A stretch of 64,000 bases of DNA from Bacillus velezensis (GCF_001461825.1 NZ_LLZC01000019.1:186001-250000), one strand, 5' to 3'. Shown: positions 20,897 to 36,804, numbered from the stretch's first letter. Notes: a model not told the origin generated them from the letters alone. A program made the numbers and translations.

Positions 20897-21961
20897 TTAA
20901 ATGCCCCCGCCTTGTTCATGGACAGAGCGTTTCTCTTTTCGGATGGCTTTCATCAGACTGGCGGCTCCGCCAGCTGCCAAAAGCACGCTGGCCATCATAA
21001 AGATGGAATAGTAATCTCCTTTTAACAGCAGGGAGACAAGCAGATACGAAATCGATAGTGACAAAAACGGCGAAACGACCCATACTTTGAGCATCGTTTT
21101 CACGACTTCTTTATGAAAAACGTTCGGCCCGTTTTTGGCCATTCCGATACCGATAATTGATGATGATGTGACTTGCGCCAATGGGACCGGCAGACCGAAG
21201 ACGGAACTGATAATGACAAGCCCCGCGCCGGTTCCTGAAAGCAGTATGCCTTCTCCGGCTGAAAATCTCGTAATCTTTTTCCCGTTGGTTTCAAGCACTT
21301 TACGTCCTAAAAGCAGAGCGCCGAGAGCGACAAAGATGCCTCCGTACAGCGTTCCTTTGGACACGCTGAGCACGCCCGCAGCAACCAGAGGGCCCACTGC
21401 ATTTGCGACATTATTCATTCCGGCTGAAAAAGCTTCCCAAAACCCCGCAATCAGCAGCACAATCCCTAAAATCTTCTGTTTCCGATTCGAAATGACTCGA
21501 ATATTCAGAGAACTGAATACCTTCGAGACGAGAAACGTGAAACAGAACGCGACAAACGGTACAAGCACCCAAAAACTCACGATGACCAAAAGATGCTGTA
21601 AAAACAATACTTTGTACGCGACGCCGACACCGACAATCGCCCCGACAGTGACCTCACTCGTCGACAGCGGAATGCCGAGCACATTCGCCGTGAATAACGA
21701 TAGCGCCGCCGATCCGATAATAATGCAGACAATGGTGAGCGTAATGGTTTGTTCGGGAATGATTCCGCCGCTGATCGTCTTAACAACTTCACCGCCGCCG
21801 ATAACCGCCCCTGACAGGACTCCGGCCGCGCAGATGATCAGCGCATACGTTTTCTTTTTAACGGCGCCGGACCCGTAAGCGACTCCCATTGAAGCCGCGG
21901 CTCCGCTGGCTCCGATATTCATGGCAAAAAACAGGCAGAATAAAATAGCGGCTAATTCCAT
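20897..21961 (-). CDS. cysP: Sulfate permease CysP (PiT family)
   Basis: 354-aa membrane protein of the inorganic phosphate transporter family. In B. subtilis this member imports sulfate and can replace the ABC sulfate system of enterics. About ten hydrophobic helices are visible, and the two inverted PiT repeats show as GMNNVANAVGPLVAAGV in the second half and the matching MNIGASGAAASMGVAYGSGA in the first. It lies between cysH and sat, which supports sulfate as the substrate. Confidence 0.93.
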   Translation of the reverse strand: MELAAILFCLFFAMNIGASGAAASMGVAYGSGAVKKKTYALIICAAGVLSGAVIGGGEVVKTISGGIIPEQTITLTIVCIIIGSAALSLFTANVLGIPLSTSEVTVGAIVGVGVAYKVLFLQHLLVIVSFWVLVPFVAFCFTFLVSKVFSSLNIRVISNRKQKILGIVLLIAGFWEAFSAGMNNVANAVGPLVAAGVLSVSKGTLYGGIFVALGALLLGRKVLETNGKKITRFSAGEGILLSGTGAGLVIISSVFGLPVPLAQVTSSSIIGIGMAKNGPNVFHKEVVKTMLKVWVVSPFLSLSISYLLVSLLLKGDYYSIFMMASVLLAAGGAASLMKAIRKEKRSVHEQGGGI

Positions 21962-21973
21962 CGTGCAGCTCCT

Positions 21974-22675
21974 TTATTCATGCAGTCCGCATTCTGTTTT
22001 CGCCATGCCGTTCCATCTGCCGCTCCGCAAATCTTCCGCGGTAAATGCAGGTGAAGTGCACGGTTCACAGCCGATGCTCGGATACCCCTGATCGTGGAGG
22101 ATATTGTAATCCAGCTCATGCTTGGAAGTATATCTCCAGATGTCTTTCCATGTCCAATGGATCAGCGGGCATACTTTAATCGATTGAAACTTGTCGTCTT
22201 TATTCAGGAAATTCGTATTCGCCCGGCTCGGCCCTTGATCCCGGCGAAGACCGGACAGCCATGCCGGATGCCCCGCGAGCGCTTCTCTTAACGGCAGAAT
22301 TTTTCTGATGTAGCAGCACTGGTTCGGTTCTCTTTCCCACAGTTTATCTCCGTGAGCCTCGGCCTGTTCCTCAAGAGTAAGGCTTGGCTTTTTCAGGATA
22401 ATGTTCAGCCCCGGGTAACGTTCTTTCACTTTTTCAATCGTTTCATATGTTTCTTTAAAGTGAAGACCCGTATCAAGAAACACGATTTCCGCGTCTTTCT
22501 TTACTTTAGAAATTAAATCGATCAGGACGATGCCTTCAATCCCGAAGCTGCACGCGTAAACAAGCTGGTCTCCGTAGTGGCCGTATGCCCATTTTAAAAC
22601 GGACAGCGCGCCTTTATAGGAATCGTCTTCCGGAAATGTAATCGCCGGCTCTTCCCATGTGTCATACGTTAGCAT
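21974..22675 (-). CDS. cysH: Phosphoadenylyl-/adenylyl-sulfate reductase CysH
   Basis: Thioredoxin-dependent reduction of PAPS or APS to sulfite. 233 aa from ATG 22675 ([10 protein letters not shown]), with a GGAGGAGG ribosome binding site; longer in-frame starts lack one. Cysteine pairs C120-C121 and C203-C206 are those that bind a 4Fe-4S cluster in the APS-reducing group, and C229 in ECGLHE is the catalytic cysteine. [13 protein letters not shown] and FLDTGLHF form the nucleotide site. First gene of the operon, behind a SAM-I riboswitch. Confidence 0.97.
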   Translation of the reverse strand: MLTYDTWEEPAITFPEDDSYKGALSVLKWAYGHYGDQLVYACSFGIEGIVLIDLISKVKKDAEIVFLDTGLHFKETYETIEKVKERYPGLNIILKKPSLTLEEQAEAHGDKLWEREPNQCCYIRKILPLREALAGHPAWLSGLRRDQGPSRANTNFLNKDDKFQSIKVCPLIHWTWKDIWRYTSKHELDYNILHDQGYPSIGCEPCTSPAFTAEDLRSGRWNGMAKTECGLHE

Positions 22676-22755
22676 TTTTTCTTTCCTCCTCCCGGAGACA
22701 ATCAAACAGCTGTTGTTTTCTGCCGGTTGTCTTATCCCTCAATCTTTTTTTCATA

Positions 22756-22905
22756 TAAAAAACTTTCAATCCAGCGGAATGAAAGACAGTGACCCGGTAT
22801 AGCCCTTATCTTCAAAATGCTGTGCATTTTTCTGGATGCGGCACCTTGCAATTCACGCAGGTTGCCGGGCGTCATCGGTCCAGTCCCTCAGCCGCTCTTG
22901 ATAAG
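22756..22905 (-). promoter_or_regulatory. SAM-I riboswitch (S-box) controlling cysH
   Basis: Minus-strand aptamer at 22905-22805: P1 arms CTTATC and GATAAG close the element. Inside are the S-box signatures GAGCGGCTGAGGGACTGG, CCCGGCAACCTG and AAGGTGC, ending with GAAGATAAG. Downstream is a terminator stem CTTTCATTCC (22785-22776) with GGATTGAAAG (22772-22763), one T-T mismatch, then TTTTTT. High SAM should favour the terminator and shut off sulfate assimilation and siroheme synthesis. B. subtilis cysH is a known S-box gene. Confidence 0.95.
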
Positions 22906-22924
22906 CTTTTTAGATTTGTACTAA

Positions 22925-22952
22925 ATTTTAGCACAATTCTAACAGAAGTCAA
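22925..22952 (-). promoter_or_regulatory. Sigma-A promoter of the cysH operon
   Basis: Minus strand TTGACT (22952-22947), 16-nt spacer, TAAAAT (22930-22925) preceded by TG (extended -10). It lies 20 nt before the S-box 5' end, so the aptamer opens the transcript. Confidence 0.8.
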
Positions 22953-22971
22953 CCCGAGTTTTTTGATAGGA

Positions 22972-22998
22972 ATAATAAAACAGGCCCTGAGGCCTGTT
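22972..22998 (-). terminator. Terminator of the pyr operon
   Basis: AACAGGCC (22979-22986) with GGCCTGTT (22991-22998), 4-nt loop, and a TTTTATTATT tract on the minus strand 11 nt past the pyrE stop. The plus-strand side also has TTTTTATT, so it could work in both directions. Confidence 0.85.
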
Positions 22999-23008
22999 TT
23001 TATTGTCA

Positions 23009-23637
23009 TTATTTTTTAAACCAATCTTTTGACTCGGGATTTAATTTCCATGATTTCAGTTTTTCAATGTCAGCTGAATGAATCGTTCCGTTTTCAAGCG
23101 CGACTTCAATCAGCGTGTCATAATCCGTTAACGAGTAATAAGGAAGACCCGCTTTTTTAAAGGCTTCTTTTGCTTTCGGCAGTCCGTATGTAAAAATGGA
23201 AATGACGCCGAGAACTTCCGCGCCCTCTCTTTGAAGGGCCGCCGCAGCTTCAAGCACGCTGCCCCCGGTAGAAATCAAGTCTTCAATCACGACTGTTTTT
23301 TGTCCTTTCTTAATGGCGCCTTCTATTTGATTTCCTTTGCCGTGCGCTTTCGGTTTGCTTCTGACGTAGCACATCGGCGCGCCTGTACGATCTGCGAGAA
23401 GCGCAGCATGCGGAATGCCCGCCGTTGCAGTGCCCGCGATCATCTCCGCCTCGGGGAAATGCTCTTTCAGCAGTTTGCCGAGCCCGTCCGCCACATCATT
23501 TCTCACTTTTGGATACGACAATGTCAGACGGTTGTCACAATAGATCGGTGATAAAATGCCGCTCGCCCACGTAAACGGCTCATTCGGGCGTAAAAAGACA
23601 GCTTCAATGTGTAATAGATGTTTTGCGATAGCCTGTT

Positions 23638-23641
<4 letters not shown>
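23009..23641 (-). CDS. pyrE: Orotate phosphoribosyltransferase
   Basis: Joins orotate to PRPP to make OMP, step five of UMP synthesis. 210 aa from ATG 23641 ([12 protein letters not shown]), a few residues shorter than the 216 aa I recall for B. subtilis. PRPP-binding loop is [18 protein letters not shown], and the [13 protein letters not shown] segment is the flexible catalytic loop. ATG overlaps the pyrF stop as ATGA. Last gene of the operon, followed by a terminator. Confidence 0.97.
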
Positions 23642-26027
<2,386 letters not shown>

Positions 26028-26031
<4 letters not shown>

Positions 26032-29000
26032 ATCGTGACTGCCGCCTTTTGATTGGTTTCGGATGCAGGCATATGATCCGCCCGGAATGTCATGCTTTCC
26101 AATACCCGCAAAATGGCTTCGGCCGTATCTAAAGATGTCAGGCAGGCGACTCCGTTCTCAACGGATTCGCGGCGGATTCTGAAGCCGTCTCTGGCCGGCT
26201 GTTTGCCCTTTGTCAGCGTATTGATGACAAATTGCGCTTCGCCGTTTCTGATGACATCGAGCAGATTTTTCCCTTCTTCGCCGATTTTTCCGACGACCTG
26301 AGCCGGAATCTGAGCGTCTTTCAAATAAGCCGCCGTTCCTTCCGTTGCCAAGATTTTATAGCCGATGGCGTGGAACCGCTTGGCGATCAGCAGTCCTTCT
26401 TCTTTATCTTTATCGGCAACAGTCAACAGCACTGAGCCGTAGTTCGGAATTTGAATGCCAGAGGCAATCAGCGCTTTATAGAGCGCTTTTTCAAGGGTTG
26501 AATCTTTGCCCATGACCTCTCCCGTCGACTTCATTTCAGGGCCTAACGTAATATCCACTCTTCTCAGCTTCGCGAATGAGAAGACAGGCGCTTTCACGAA
26601 TACCCCCTGCTGTTCAGGCTGCAGCCCCTCTTGATAGCCGAAATCAGCAAGCTTTTGGCCGAGGATGACCTTTGTCGCCAGGTTCGCCATTGGGATTTTT
26701 GTGATTTTGCTTAAGAACGGCACGGTTCTGCTTGACCGCGGATTTACCTCAAGCACATACACCTCACCTTGCGACAGGACGAACTGGATGTTCAGCAACC
26801 CGATGATGTTAAGGCCTTTTGCTAAGGCTACAGTGTATTGTTCGATTTTTTTCTTAATGTCTTCGCTTAAAGACTGAGGCGGATAGACGGCGATTGAATC
26901 CCCTGAATGGACGCCGGCCCGCTCGATATGCTCCATAATTCCCGGAATAACGACTGTTTCGCCGTCAGATACGGCATCGACTTCGATTTCTTTCCCCGTC
27001 AGATAACGGTCGATTAACACCGGATGCTGCGGGTTGATTTTGACCGCATTTTTCATATAGTGAAGCAGCTCTTCTTCGTGATAGACGATTTCCATCGCCC
27101 GGCCGCCGAGCACATACGAAGGGCGGACAAGTACCGGATAGCCGATGGATGCGGCGATTTTGACAGCTTCGTTCACCGACACGGCGGTTTTTCCAAGAGG
27201 CTGCGGCACATTCAGCGCCTCAAGCGCCTGCTCGAACTTATCCCGGTCTTCCGCACGGTCTAAATCTTCAAGTGATGTGCCGAGAATTTTGACGCCGCGG
27301 GCGCTCAATTCTTCCGCAAGATTGATCGCCGTCTGCCCGCCGAATTGGACAACAACGCCTTCCGGCTGTTCCAAATCAATGATGTGCATGACATCTTCAA
27401 CCGTCAGCGGTTCAAAATACAGTTTGTCTGATATGCTGAAATCAGTGGACACCGTCTCAGGATTGTTGTTGATAATAATCGCTTCATAGCCTGCCTGCTT
27501 GATCGCCCAGACAGAATGAACGGTCGCATAGTCAAATTCGACGCCCTGTCCGATACGGATCGGCCCGGAACCGAGGACGACGACGCTTTTTCTTGAAGTA
27601 ACCTCAGACTCGTTCTCTTCCTCATATGTGCTGTAGAAGTACGGGGTTTCTGATTCGAATTCCGCCGCGCATGTATCCACCATTTTATATACAGGCTTGA
27701 TGTCTGCTTCTTTTCGCATTTGATACAGCTCTTGTTCCGGCATATTCCATTCCCGGCTGATATATTTGTCGGAGAAACCGAGTTCCTTCGCTGTTTGAAG
27801 GACGGCGAGGCTGCCTTTTTCCGCTTTCAGCTCTGTTTCAAAAGCGACCAGCTTCCAGAGCTTGTGCAAAAAGAATACGTCAATTGCGGAAAACTCATGA
27901 AGCTGCTCCACTGTATAGCCTCTTCTGAACGCTTCAGCAAGATAAAACAGGCGTTCATCCCCGGCTTTTCTGATCCGTTTTTCCAAAAGTCCGTCAGAAA
28001 TCTCTCCCGCATCCTTCAGTTCCAGGTGATAGACATCGGCTTCCAGTGAGCGGACCGCCTTTAACAGCGATTCTTCAAGGGTGCGTCCGATGGCCATGAC
28101 CTCTCCGGTGGCTTTCATTTGCGTCCCGAGCCTGCGGTTTGCCGACTCAAATTTGTCGAACGGCCAGCGCGGGATTTTAGAAACGATATAGTCAAGCGCG
28201 GGCTCAAAAGCCGCATATGTTTTTCCTGTTACGGGATTCATCATTTCATCAAGAGAAAGCCCGACTGCGATTTTCGCCGCAAGCTTTGCGATCGGGTAAC
28301 CCGTCGCTTTTGAAGCGAGGGCAGATGAGCGGCTCACCCGCGGATTCACTTCGATAATGTAATATTGGAAGCTGTCGGGATCGAGCGCGAGCTGAACATT
28401 ACAGCCGCCTTCAATGCCGAGCGCGCGGATCAGCTTTAATGAAACATTGCGCAAAAGCTGATATTCCCGGTCGCTCAAAGTCTGGCTCGGGGCAACGACG
28501 ATGCTGTCGCCCGTATGGATGCCGACCGGATCGATATTTTCCATGTTGCAAACGACGATCGCGTGATCTCTGCTGTCTCTCATGACTTCATATTCGATCT
28601 CTTTGTAACCGGCAATGCTTTTTTCCAGAAGGCACTGATGGACGGGGCTGAGTTTTAATCCGTTTTCGACGATCTCTTTCAGTTCTGCTTCATTCGAGCA
28701 GATGCCGCCGCCCGTTCCGCCTAATGTGTAAGCGGGGCGCACGATAACCGGAAACCCGATCCGGCCGACAAATTCCTCGGCTTCCTGTAAAGTGCGGATG
28801 ATCTCACTTTCCGGCACCGGTTCATTCAGCTCATTCATCAGCGTACGGAATAAGTCGCGGTCTTCCGCCTGCTGGATGGCGGACAGCTTTGTGCCGAGCA
28901 CTTCCACCCCGCATTCCTCAAGAACCCCGAGTTCAGACAGCTCGACGGCAAGGTTCAGTCCGGTCTGTCCTCCCAGAGTCGGCAGGATGGCGTCCGGCCG

Positions 29001-29243
29001 TTCTTTTCTGATAATACGCGTGAGAAACTCCGGCGTCAGCGGCTCTATGTATACCCGATCAGCCATTTCCGTATCCGTCATAATCGTTGCCGGATTCGAG
29101 TTGACGAGAATGACTTCATAGCCTTCTTCCTTTAAAGCGAGACACGCCTGTGTGCCCGCATAATCAAATTCCGCCGCCTGTCCGATAATAATCGGGCCTG
29201 ATCCGATCACTAAAATCTTTTTAATATCTACGCGTTTTGGCAT
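26028..29243 (-). CDS. pyrAB: Carbamoyl-phosphate synthase (pyrimidine-specific), large subunit
   Basis: Makes carbamoyl phosphate from bicarbonate, ammonia and two ATP. 1071 aa with two homologous ATP-grasp halves: the first with [14 protein letters not shown] and GGTGGGIC, the second with [14 protein letters not shown] and [11 protein letters not shown]. The C-terminal MGS-like domain (about 930-1071) is the allosteric site, which in B. subtilis responds to UMP and PRPP. It overlaps pyrAA by 16 nt. Bacilli carry a second, arginine-specific enzyme elsewhere. Confidence 0.98.
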
Positions 29244-30318
29244 ACCGCTTCCCCTTCTTTCTCAGTTGTTTCGATCAAGTCAATGAATCTGTCAAATAAA
29301 TGATTGGCGTCTTCCGGCCCCGGTGAAGCTTCAGGGTGGTACTGAACCGTAAATGCCGGCAACGTTTTATGCTTGAGTCCTTCGATCGTTTGATCATTGA
29401 TCGCAATGTGCGTCACTTCAAGCTCTGTCTCATCTATTGAAGAAACTGTATATCCGTGGTTTTGGGCGGTTAAAGCGACTTTCCCTGTCGCAAGCTCTTT
29501 AACCGGATGATTGGAACCCCTGTGTCCGAATTTCATTTTTTCCGTTTCCGCTCCGGATGCCAGCGCAAATAATTGGTGGCCGAGGCAGATTCCGAATAAC
29601 GGCACCTTCCCGAGTATGCCTTTTATCATTTCAATGGCTTCCGGCACATCTTTCGGATCTCCGGGTCCGTTAGAAAGCATGATGCCGTCCGGCTTGAGCT
29701 GAAGCACTTCTTCCGCCGTTACATTGTACGGCACAACGATGACATCGCATTTTCTTTTGTTTAACTCTCTTAAAATGCCGTGCTTCATACCGAAATCGAC
29801 GAGTACGATGCGTTTGCCGCGGCCCGGACTCGGATATGCCGTTTTCGCAGATACTTGAGCGACTTGATTTCTCGGCAGTTCCGTTTCTTTCAGCCTTGCA
29901 AGAACCTCACCGACATTCTCCTCACTTGAAGCAAACGTTCCTTTTAATGCGCCGGCCGTGCGGATCATTCTTGTGAGCTTTCTCGTGTCAATCCCTTGTA
30001 AGCCGGGGATATTTTTCATTTTCAGATACTCGTCAAGCGTGTAAGCCGAACGCCAGTTGGAAGGCAGCTCGCACAGTTCTTTTACGATCAGCCCTTTTAC
30101 AAAAGGAGTGATGGATTCAAAGTCATCTCTGTTAATTCCGTAGTTGCCGATCAGAGGATACGTCAGCGTCACGATCTGCCCGCAGTAAGAAGGGTCTGAT
30201 AAAATTTCCTGATAACCGGTCATTCCCGTGTTGAATACAACTTCACCCGCGGTATGTTCCAGGCTCCCGAATGCTTCACCCTCAAATACCGCTCCATTTT
30301 CCAGCACTAGTCTTCTTT

Positions 30319-30322
<4 letters not shown>
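29228..30322 (-). CDS. pyrAA: Carbamoyl-phosphate synthase (pyrimidine-specific), small subunit
   Basis: Glutaminase subunit that feeds ammonia to PyrAB. 364 aa. The class I amidotransferase triad shows C246 in [15 protein letters not shown] and the His-Glu pair in [12 protein letters not shown]. The N-terminal CPSase_sm_chain domain begins [18 protein letters not shown]. It overlaps pyrC by 4 nt and pyrAB by 16 nt, which fits fixed subunit ratios by coupling. Confidence 0.98.
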
Positions 30323-32630
<2,308 letters not shown>

Positions 32631-32644
32631 TTCTTTAAAAGGTT

Positions 32645-33955
32645 TTACATATGATTTTGTTTTTCTGATGCAATCGCGTCTTCTTCATTTGCATGCGGCA
32701 GGATGAGGTTCAGGATGACTCCGACGATTGCCGCAAGCGCCATGCCGGATATTTGGAACCCGCCTTTTGATACTTGAATAAAAGCCCCTCCGACGCCGAT
32801 CACGAGGATGACGGATGTGATAATTAAATTTCTCTTGTTTTCATAATCAATGTTGTTGTCAATCAGCATTCTTAAGCCGCTGGAGGCGATAATTCCGAAG
32901 AGCAGGAAGGAAACGCCTCCCATAACCGCGGACGGAACAGAGCTGATCAGCGCTGATACTTTTCCTATAAATCCGAAGCACAGCGCAATCACACCCGCGC
33001 CGCCGATGACAAAGACGCTGAAAACTCTCGTAATTGCCAGTACACCGATGTTTTCGCCGTATGTTGTCGTCGGCGGGCCGCCGATTAACGAAGCGATAAT
33101 CGTCGCTACGCTGTCCCCCATTATGGAGCGGTGCAGTCCCGGCTTTTTAATGAAATCCTGTCCGACGACTTTACTCAGCACCATTTGGTGGCCGATATGT
33201 TCTGACATCGTCACGAAAGCGACCGGCACCATCGCAGCCGCAATGCCCAATGTCACTGACGGCGTATAGTCTTTGAAAGGGATGATAAATTCAGGAGCGG
33301 CGAACCATTTTGCATCAATGACCGGCTGAAAATTGACGATACCCTGTGTCAGCGCAAACAGATATCCGCCTATAATGCCGATCAATACCGGAATCAGGCT
33401 TAAAAATCCTCGTAAAAAGATGGCGCAGATAATGGTGATTGCCAAAGTGACGCCGGCTACACTGAAATGTTTCAAGCTGTAGACGAGTTCCTTCGCATTC
33501 GGATCAGCATACATTGCCATATTGACGGCTGTGCTTGCCAGTCCGAGGCCGATGACGATGATGACCGGCCCGACGACCACCGGGGGCAGCAGCTTCATCA
33601 GCCACCCCGTTCCAAGCTGCCTGATGAGAAGTGCGATCAGGCCGTACACAATTCCCGCCAGGAAAGCGCCGACCATGGCAGCCCCCGGCCCTCCCGTCGC
33701 CTTCACCAAGATAATCGGTGATATAAAGGCGAATGATGAGCCGAGATAAGCGGGAATCTGGCCTTTTGTCACCAAGAGATAGGCGAGTGTCCCGATTCCG
33801 CTCGTGACAAGCGCCACAGCCGGGCTCATTCCGACCAGTTTCGGCACGAGTATGGTTGAGCCGAACATGGCGAATAAATGCTGCAGGCTGAATGACAGCC
33901 AGGACAATGGATTGGGGACGTCCCTGACTCCCAGGTTTACTTTTTTCTTACTCAT
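32645..33955 (-). CDS. pyrP: Uracil permease PyrP
   Basis: Uracil-proton symporter of the NCS2 family. 436 aa from ATG 33955 (MSKKKVNLGVRDVPNP); longer in-frame starts would run into the attenuator. About 12-14 membrane helices. The NCS2 signature region appears as PPTTTYGENIGVLAITRV and the PVAFVTMSEHIGHQ segment holds the substrate-site glutamate. It is flanked on both sides by PyrR attenuators. Confidence 0.96.
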   Translation of the reverse strand: MSKKKVNLGVRDVPNPLSWLSFSLQHLFAMFGSTILVPKLVGMSPAVALVTSGIGTLAYLLVTKGQIPAYLGSSFAFISPIILVKATGGPGAAMVGAFLAGIVYGLIALLIRQLGTGWLMKLLPPVVVGPVIIVIGLGLASTAVNMAMYADPNAKELVYSLKHFSVAGVTLAITIICAIFLRGFLSLIPVLIGIIGGYLFALTQGIVNFQPVIDAKWFAAPEFIIPFKDYTPSVTLGIAAAMVPVAFVTMSEHIGHQMVLSKVVGQDFIKKPGLHRSIMGDSVATIIASLIGGPPTTTYGENIGVLAITRVFSVFVIGGAGVIALCFGFIGKVSALISSVPSAVMGGVSFLLFGIIASSGLRMLIDNNIDYENKRNLIITSVILVIGVGGAFIQVSKGGFQISGMALAAIVGVILNLILPHANEEDAIASEKQNHM

Positions 33956-33989
33956 GGCGTTTTCCTCCCGGTTGACTTTCAAATGGTAT

Positions 33990-34092
33990 AAAAAAACCTC
34001 TTTGCTTTTTGCGCAAAGAGGCATACAAAACCCGGCCGCGTCGATCCGCCCGGCTTTGTGTTTTAAAATCCTCTTTGCAAACTCTCTGGAAT
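33990..34092 (-). promoter_or_regulatory. PyrR attenuator between pyrR and pyrP
   Basis: Minus strand: a PyrR-loop variant ATTCCAGAGAGTTT at 34092-34079, differing from the other two sites at four positions, then an interrupted CAAAGAGG/CCTCTTTG pairing option. The terminator is CCTCTTTGC (34021-34013) with GCAAAGAGG (34005-33997), followed by TTTTTTTATA. This is the middle of the three attenuators and may be bound less tightly. Confidence 0.88.
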
Positions 34093-34109
34093 GCATTTAA
34101 AAAGGGTGA

Positions 34110-34789
<680 letters not shown>

Positions 34790-34818
34790 GTGTTAAAGAA
34801 TCTATTCAGCTTGTTTTT

Positions 34819-34847
34819 ATTATTTCAGAAAAGAAACTCGCTGTCAA
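34819..34847 (-). promoter_or_regulatory. Sigma-A promoter of the pyr operon
   Basis: Minus strand TTGACA (34847-34842), 17-nt spacer, AATAAT (34824-34819). The -35 overlaps the ylyB stop codon. It lies about 30 nt before the PyrR-binding loop, as expected for the leader. Confidence 0.8.
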
Positions 34848-35758
34848 CGGCTATTTCTTAAATCTTCAATGAGTTTTTTCATATCTTCAGGAAGGGGCGC
34901 TTCAAACTCCATGTATTCGCCCGTCCGGGGATGATCAAAACCTAATATTCCGGCATGAAGCGCCTGACCGTTAAAATCAACGGTTTTTCTCGGTCCGTAT
35001 TTCGGATCGCCCGCCAAAGGAAATCCGATATATTTCATATGAACACGGATCTGATGCGTTCTTCCGGTCTCAAGACGGCACTCTACGAGCGTGAAATCTT
35101 GAAAACGCTCAAGCACGTGGAAATGCGTGACGGCGTTTTTGCTGCTTTCTCTTGTTACGGTCATGCTTTGACGGTCTTTTTTATCTCTCCCGATCGGAGC
35201 GTCAATCGTTCCGTCATCATGTGAAATCATCCCGTGGACAACCGCTGTGTACTTTCTGGTCACGGTTTTATTGACGAGCTGATTAACGAGTGATTCATGC
35301 GCCATATCGTTTTTAGCGACCATTAACAGACCGGAAGTATCTTTATCAATCCGGTGGACGATTCCCGGGCGCATGACGCCGTTAATGCCGGAAAGGTCGT
35401 TGCAGTGAGCCATCAGTCCGTTTACAAGCGTCCCTGTCACATGGCCGGGCGCCGGGTGTACAACCATGCCCCGCGGTTTGTTCACAACCAAGACGTCCTG
35501 ATCCTCATAGTAAATGTCCAAATCCATCGGCTCTGCAAGCACGTCCAATTCTTCCGGTTCAGGAATGGTGACGTTTACCTGATCGCCGGGCTGCATTTTA
35601 TAATTCGCTTTTACGGATTTGCCGTTAACGGATACCAGTCCCTCTTTTACCCACTGCTGCACTTGAGTGCGTGACCAGTTTTCTCCCGTTGAAGCCAAAA
35701 ATTTATCAATCCGTTCGCTCTTTTGTTCAGGCTGAACGGTTATCTCAAATTGATTCAT
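34844..35758 (-). CDS. ylyB: RluD-type 23S rRNA/tRNA pseudouridine synthase YlyB
   Basis: 304 aa from ATG 35758 (MNQFEITVQPEQ). An N-terminal S4 RNA-binding domain (about 13-75) precedes the RluA-family catalytic domain, with catalytic D138 in HRIDKDTSGLLMVAK and the later RTHQIRVHMKYIGFPLAGD motif. By family it isomerises uridines in 23S rRNA; the exact site is not deducible from sequence. It follows lspA by 1 nt, and the two form an operon upstream of the pyr promoter. Confidence 0.93.
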   Translation of the reverse strand: MNQFEITVQPEQKSERIDKFLASTGENWSRTQVQQWVKEGLVSVNGKSVKANYKMQPGDQVNVTIPEPEELDVLAEPMDLDIYYEDQDVLVVNKPRGMVVHPAPGHVTGTLVNGLMAHCNDLSGINGVMRPGIVHRIDKDTSGLLMVAKNDMAHESLVNQLVNKTVTRKYTAVVHGMISHDDGTIDAPIGRDKKDRQSMTVTRESSKNAVTHFHVLERFQDFTLVECRLETGRTHQIRVHMKYIGFPLAGDPKYGPRKTVDFNGQALHAGILGFDHPRTGEYMEFEAPLPEDMKKLIEDLRNSR

Positions 35759-35759
35759 G

Positions 35760-36221
35760 TTATTGCTCCTTCTTTTTCCCGCTGTCAAACAGCATATGAA
35801 TAAATAAAAGTATTACACCGACGCACAGTGAGGAGTCCGCGATATTAAAAATCGGATAGTGATAATCCACGATGATGACATGAATAAAATCCACCACTTC
35901 CTGGCGCGCCGCCCGGTCAATAAAGTTTCCGGCCGCACCGCCCAGCATTAAGCCGAGAGAAATTCCGAGTAACATCTGCCCTTTTGCATAACGCTGTATG
36001 TAATAAACGATTCCGATAATCACGGCGATGGTAATGACGTAGAAAAACCACATTTGGCCGGCTAAAATCCCCCACGCCGCTCCCGTGTTGCGATGAGATG
36101 TGATATAAAGCACCTGATTGATGACAGGTATGCTTTGTCCCAATTCCATATGGCTGACGACAAGCCATTTGGTCAATTGGTCGGCAATAATAATAAAAAG
36201 AGCGATAAGATAATAAAGCAC
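35760..36221 (-). CDS. lspA: Lipoprotein signal peptidase (signal peptidase II)
   Basis: Cleaves the signal peptide of prolipoproteins after lipid attachment. 153 aa, four membrane helices. The catalytic aspartate pair is D102 (GNFIDRA) and D129 ([11 protein letters not shown]), with the conserved N45 region [11 protein letters not shown]. The start is a GTG at 36219-36221 behind GGAGGAAC; a second GTG 2 nt upstream is in another frame. Tightly followed by ylyB. Confidence 0.97.
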   Translation of the reverse strand: MLYYLIALFIIIADQLTKWLVVSHMELGQSIPVINQVLYITSHRNTGAAWGILAGQMWFFYVITIAVIIGIVYYIQRYAKGQMLLGISLGLMLGGAAGNFIDRAARQEVVDFIHVIIVDYHYPIFNIADSSLCVGVILLFIHMLFDSGKKKEQ

Positions 36222-36322
36222 ACACGTTCCTCCAGTATACAGTTACTTTTATCCTTTATGAATTTTATCAGTAAAAGATGCCAGAGTAAAGGCAGATCAT
36301 AAGCGCATGCAAACAGACGCTG

Positions 36323-36694
36323 TCACTCATACAGCGCCTGATCATATGCATAATCTCCGGGTTCCCAATATGGAAGGGTTTTCTTTTCAAATTGAGCGGG
36401 ATAATAAAAATCATCAGCGGTTCTGGCCGTCGGCAACACCGCAAGTTTTTCAATCGGAATGGGGGCGCCTGTTTTTTCACAATAACCGTACGTATTGTTT
36501 TCAAACTTAGACAGGGCAAGAAGAACGTCCTGAAGTTCTTCTTTTATATGATAGATCAGAGTTGCTTCTTGGTCGTTCATTGAAGGTTCAACAGATGCTG
36601 ACATTTGAAAGCAAGAATATTCGAATAATCTTGATTGAAGTTCTTCTTTCATCATGAGAAGCTCCGTGTGGATTGCGGTCAGTTGATCATTCAT
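36323..36694 (-). CDS. ylyA: DksA/TraR-like protein YlyA
   Basis: 123-aa protein with an N-terminal coiled coil (about 1-40) and a C-terminal zinc-finger-like fold typical of DksA/YteA proteins. The finger is degenerate: YGYCEKTGAPIP keeps one cysteine but the LPTARTADDFYYP partner segment has none. B. subtilis YlyA has been reported to bind RNA polymerase and to affect forespore sigma-G genes; that role is from knowledge, not visible here. ATG 36694 has an AGGAG site. It lies alone between ileS and lspA. Confidence 0.88.
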   Translation of the reverse strand: MNDQLTAIHTELLMMKEELQSRLFEYSCFQMSASVEPSMNDQEATLIYHIKEELQDVLLALSKFENNTYGYCEKTGAPIPIEKLAVLPTARTADDFYYPAQFEKKTLPYWEPGDYAYDQALYE

Positions 36695-36804
36695 TCATCA
36701 CAACTCCTGCTCTTGATGTTATGGCTTTATTGTTGCCCCCAGAGCGCCATTTGAAGCCCATAAGATTTTTCCTGTCGTTCTAATCGATGACATTGCTGGC
36801 ATGT

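Noticed and set aside
21135-21878. Plus-strand open frame of 247 codons
   Set aside because: Fully antisense to cysP and T/P/A-rich, as expected for the mirror of a hydrophobic membrane-protein gene.
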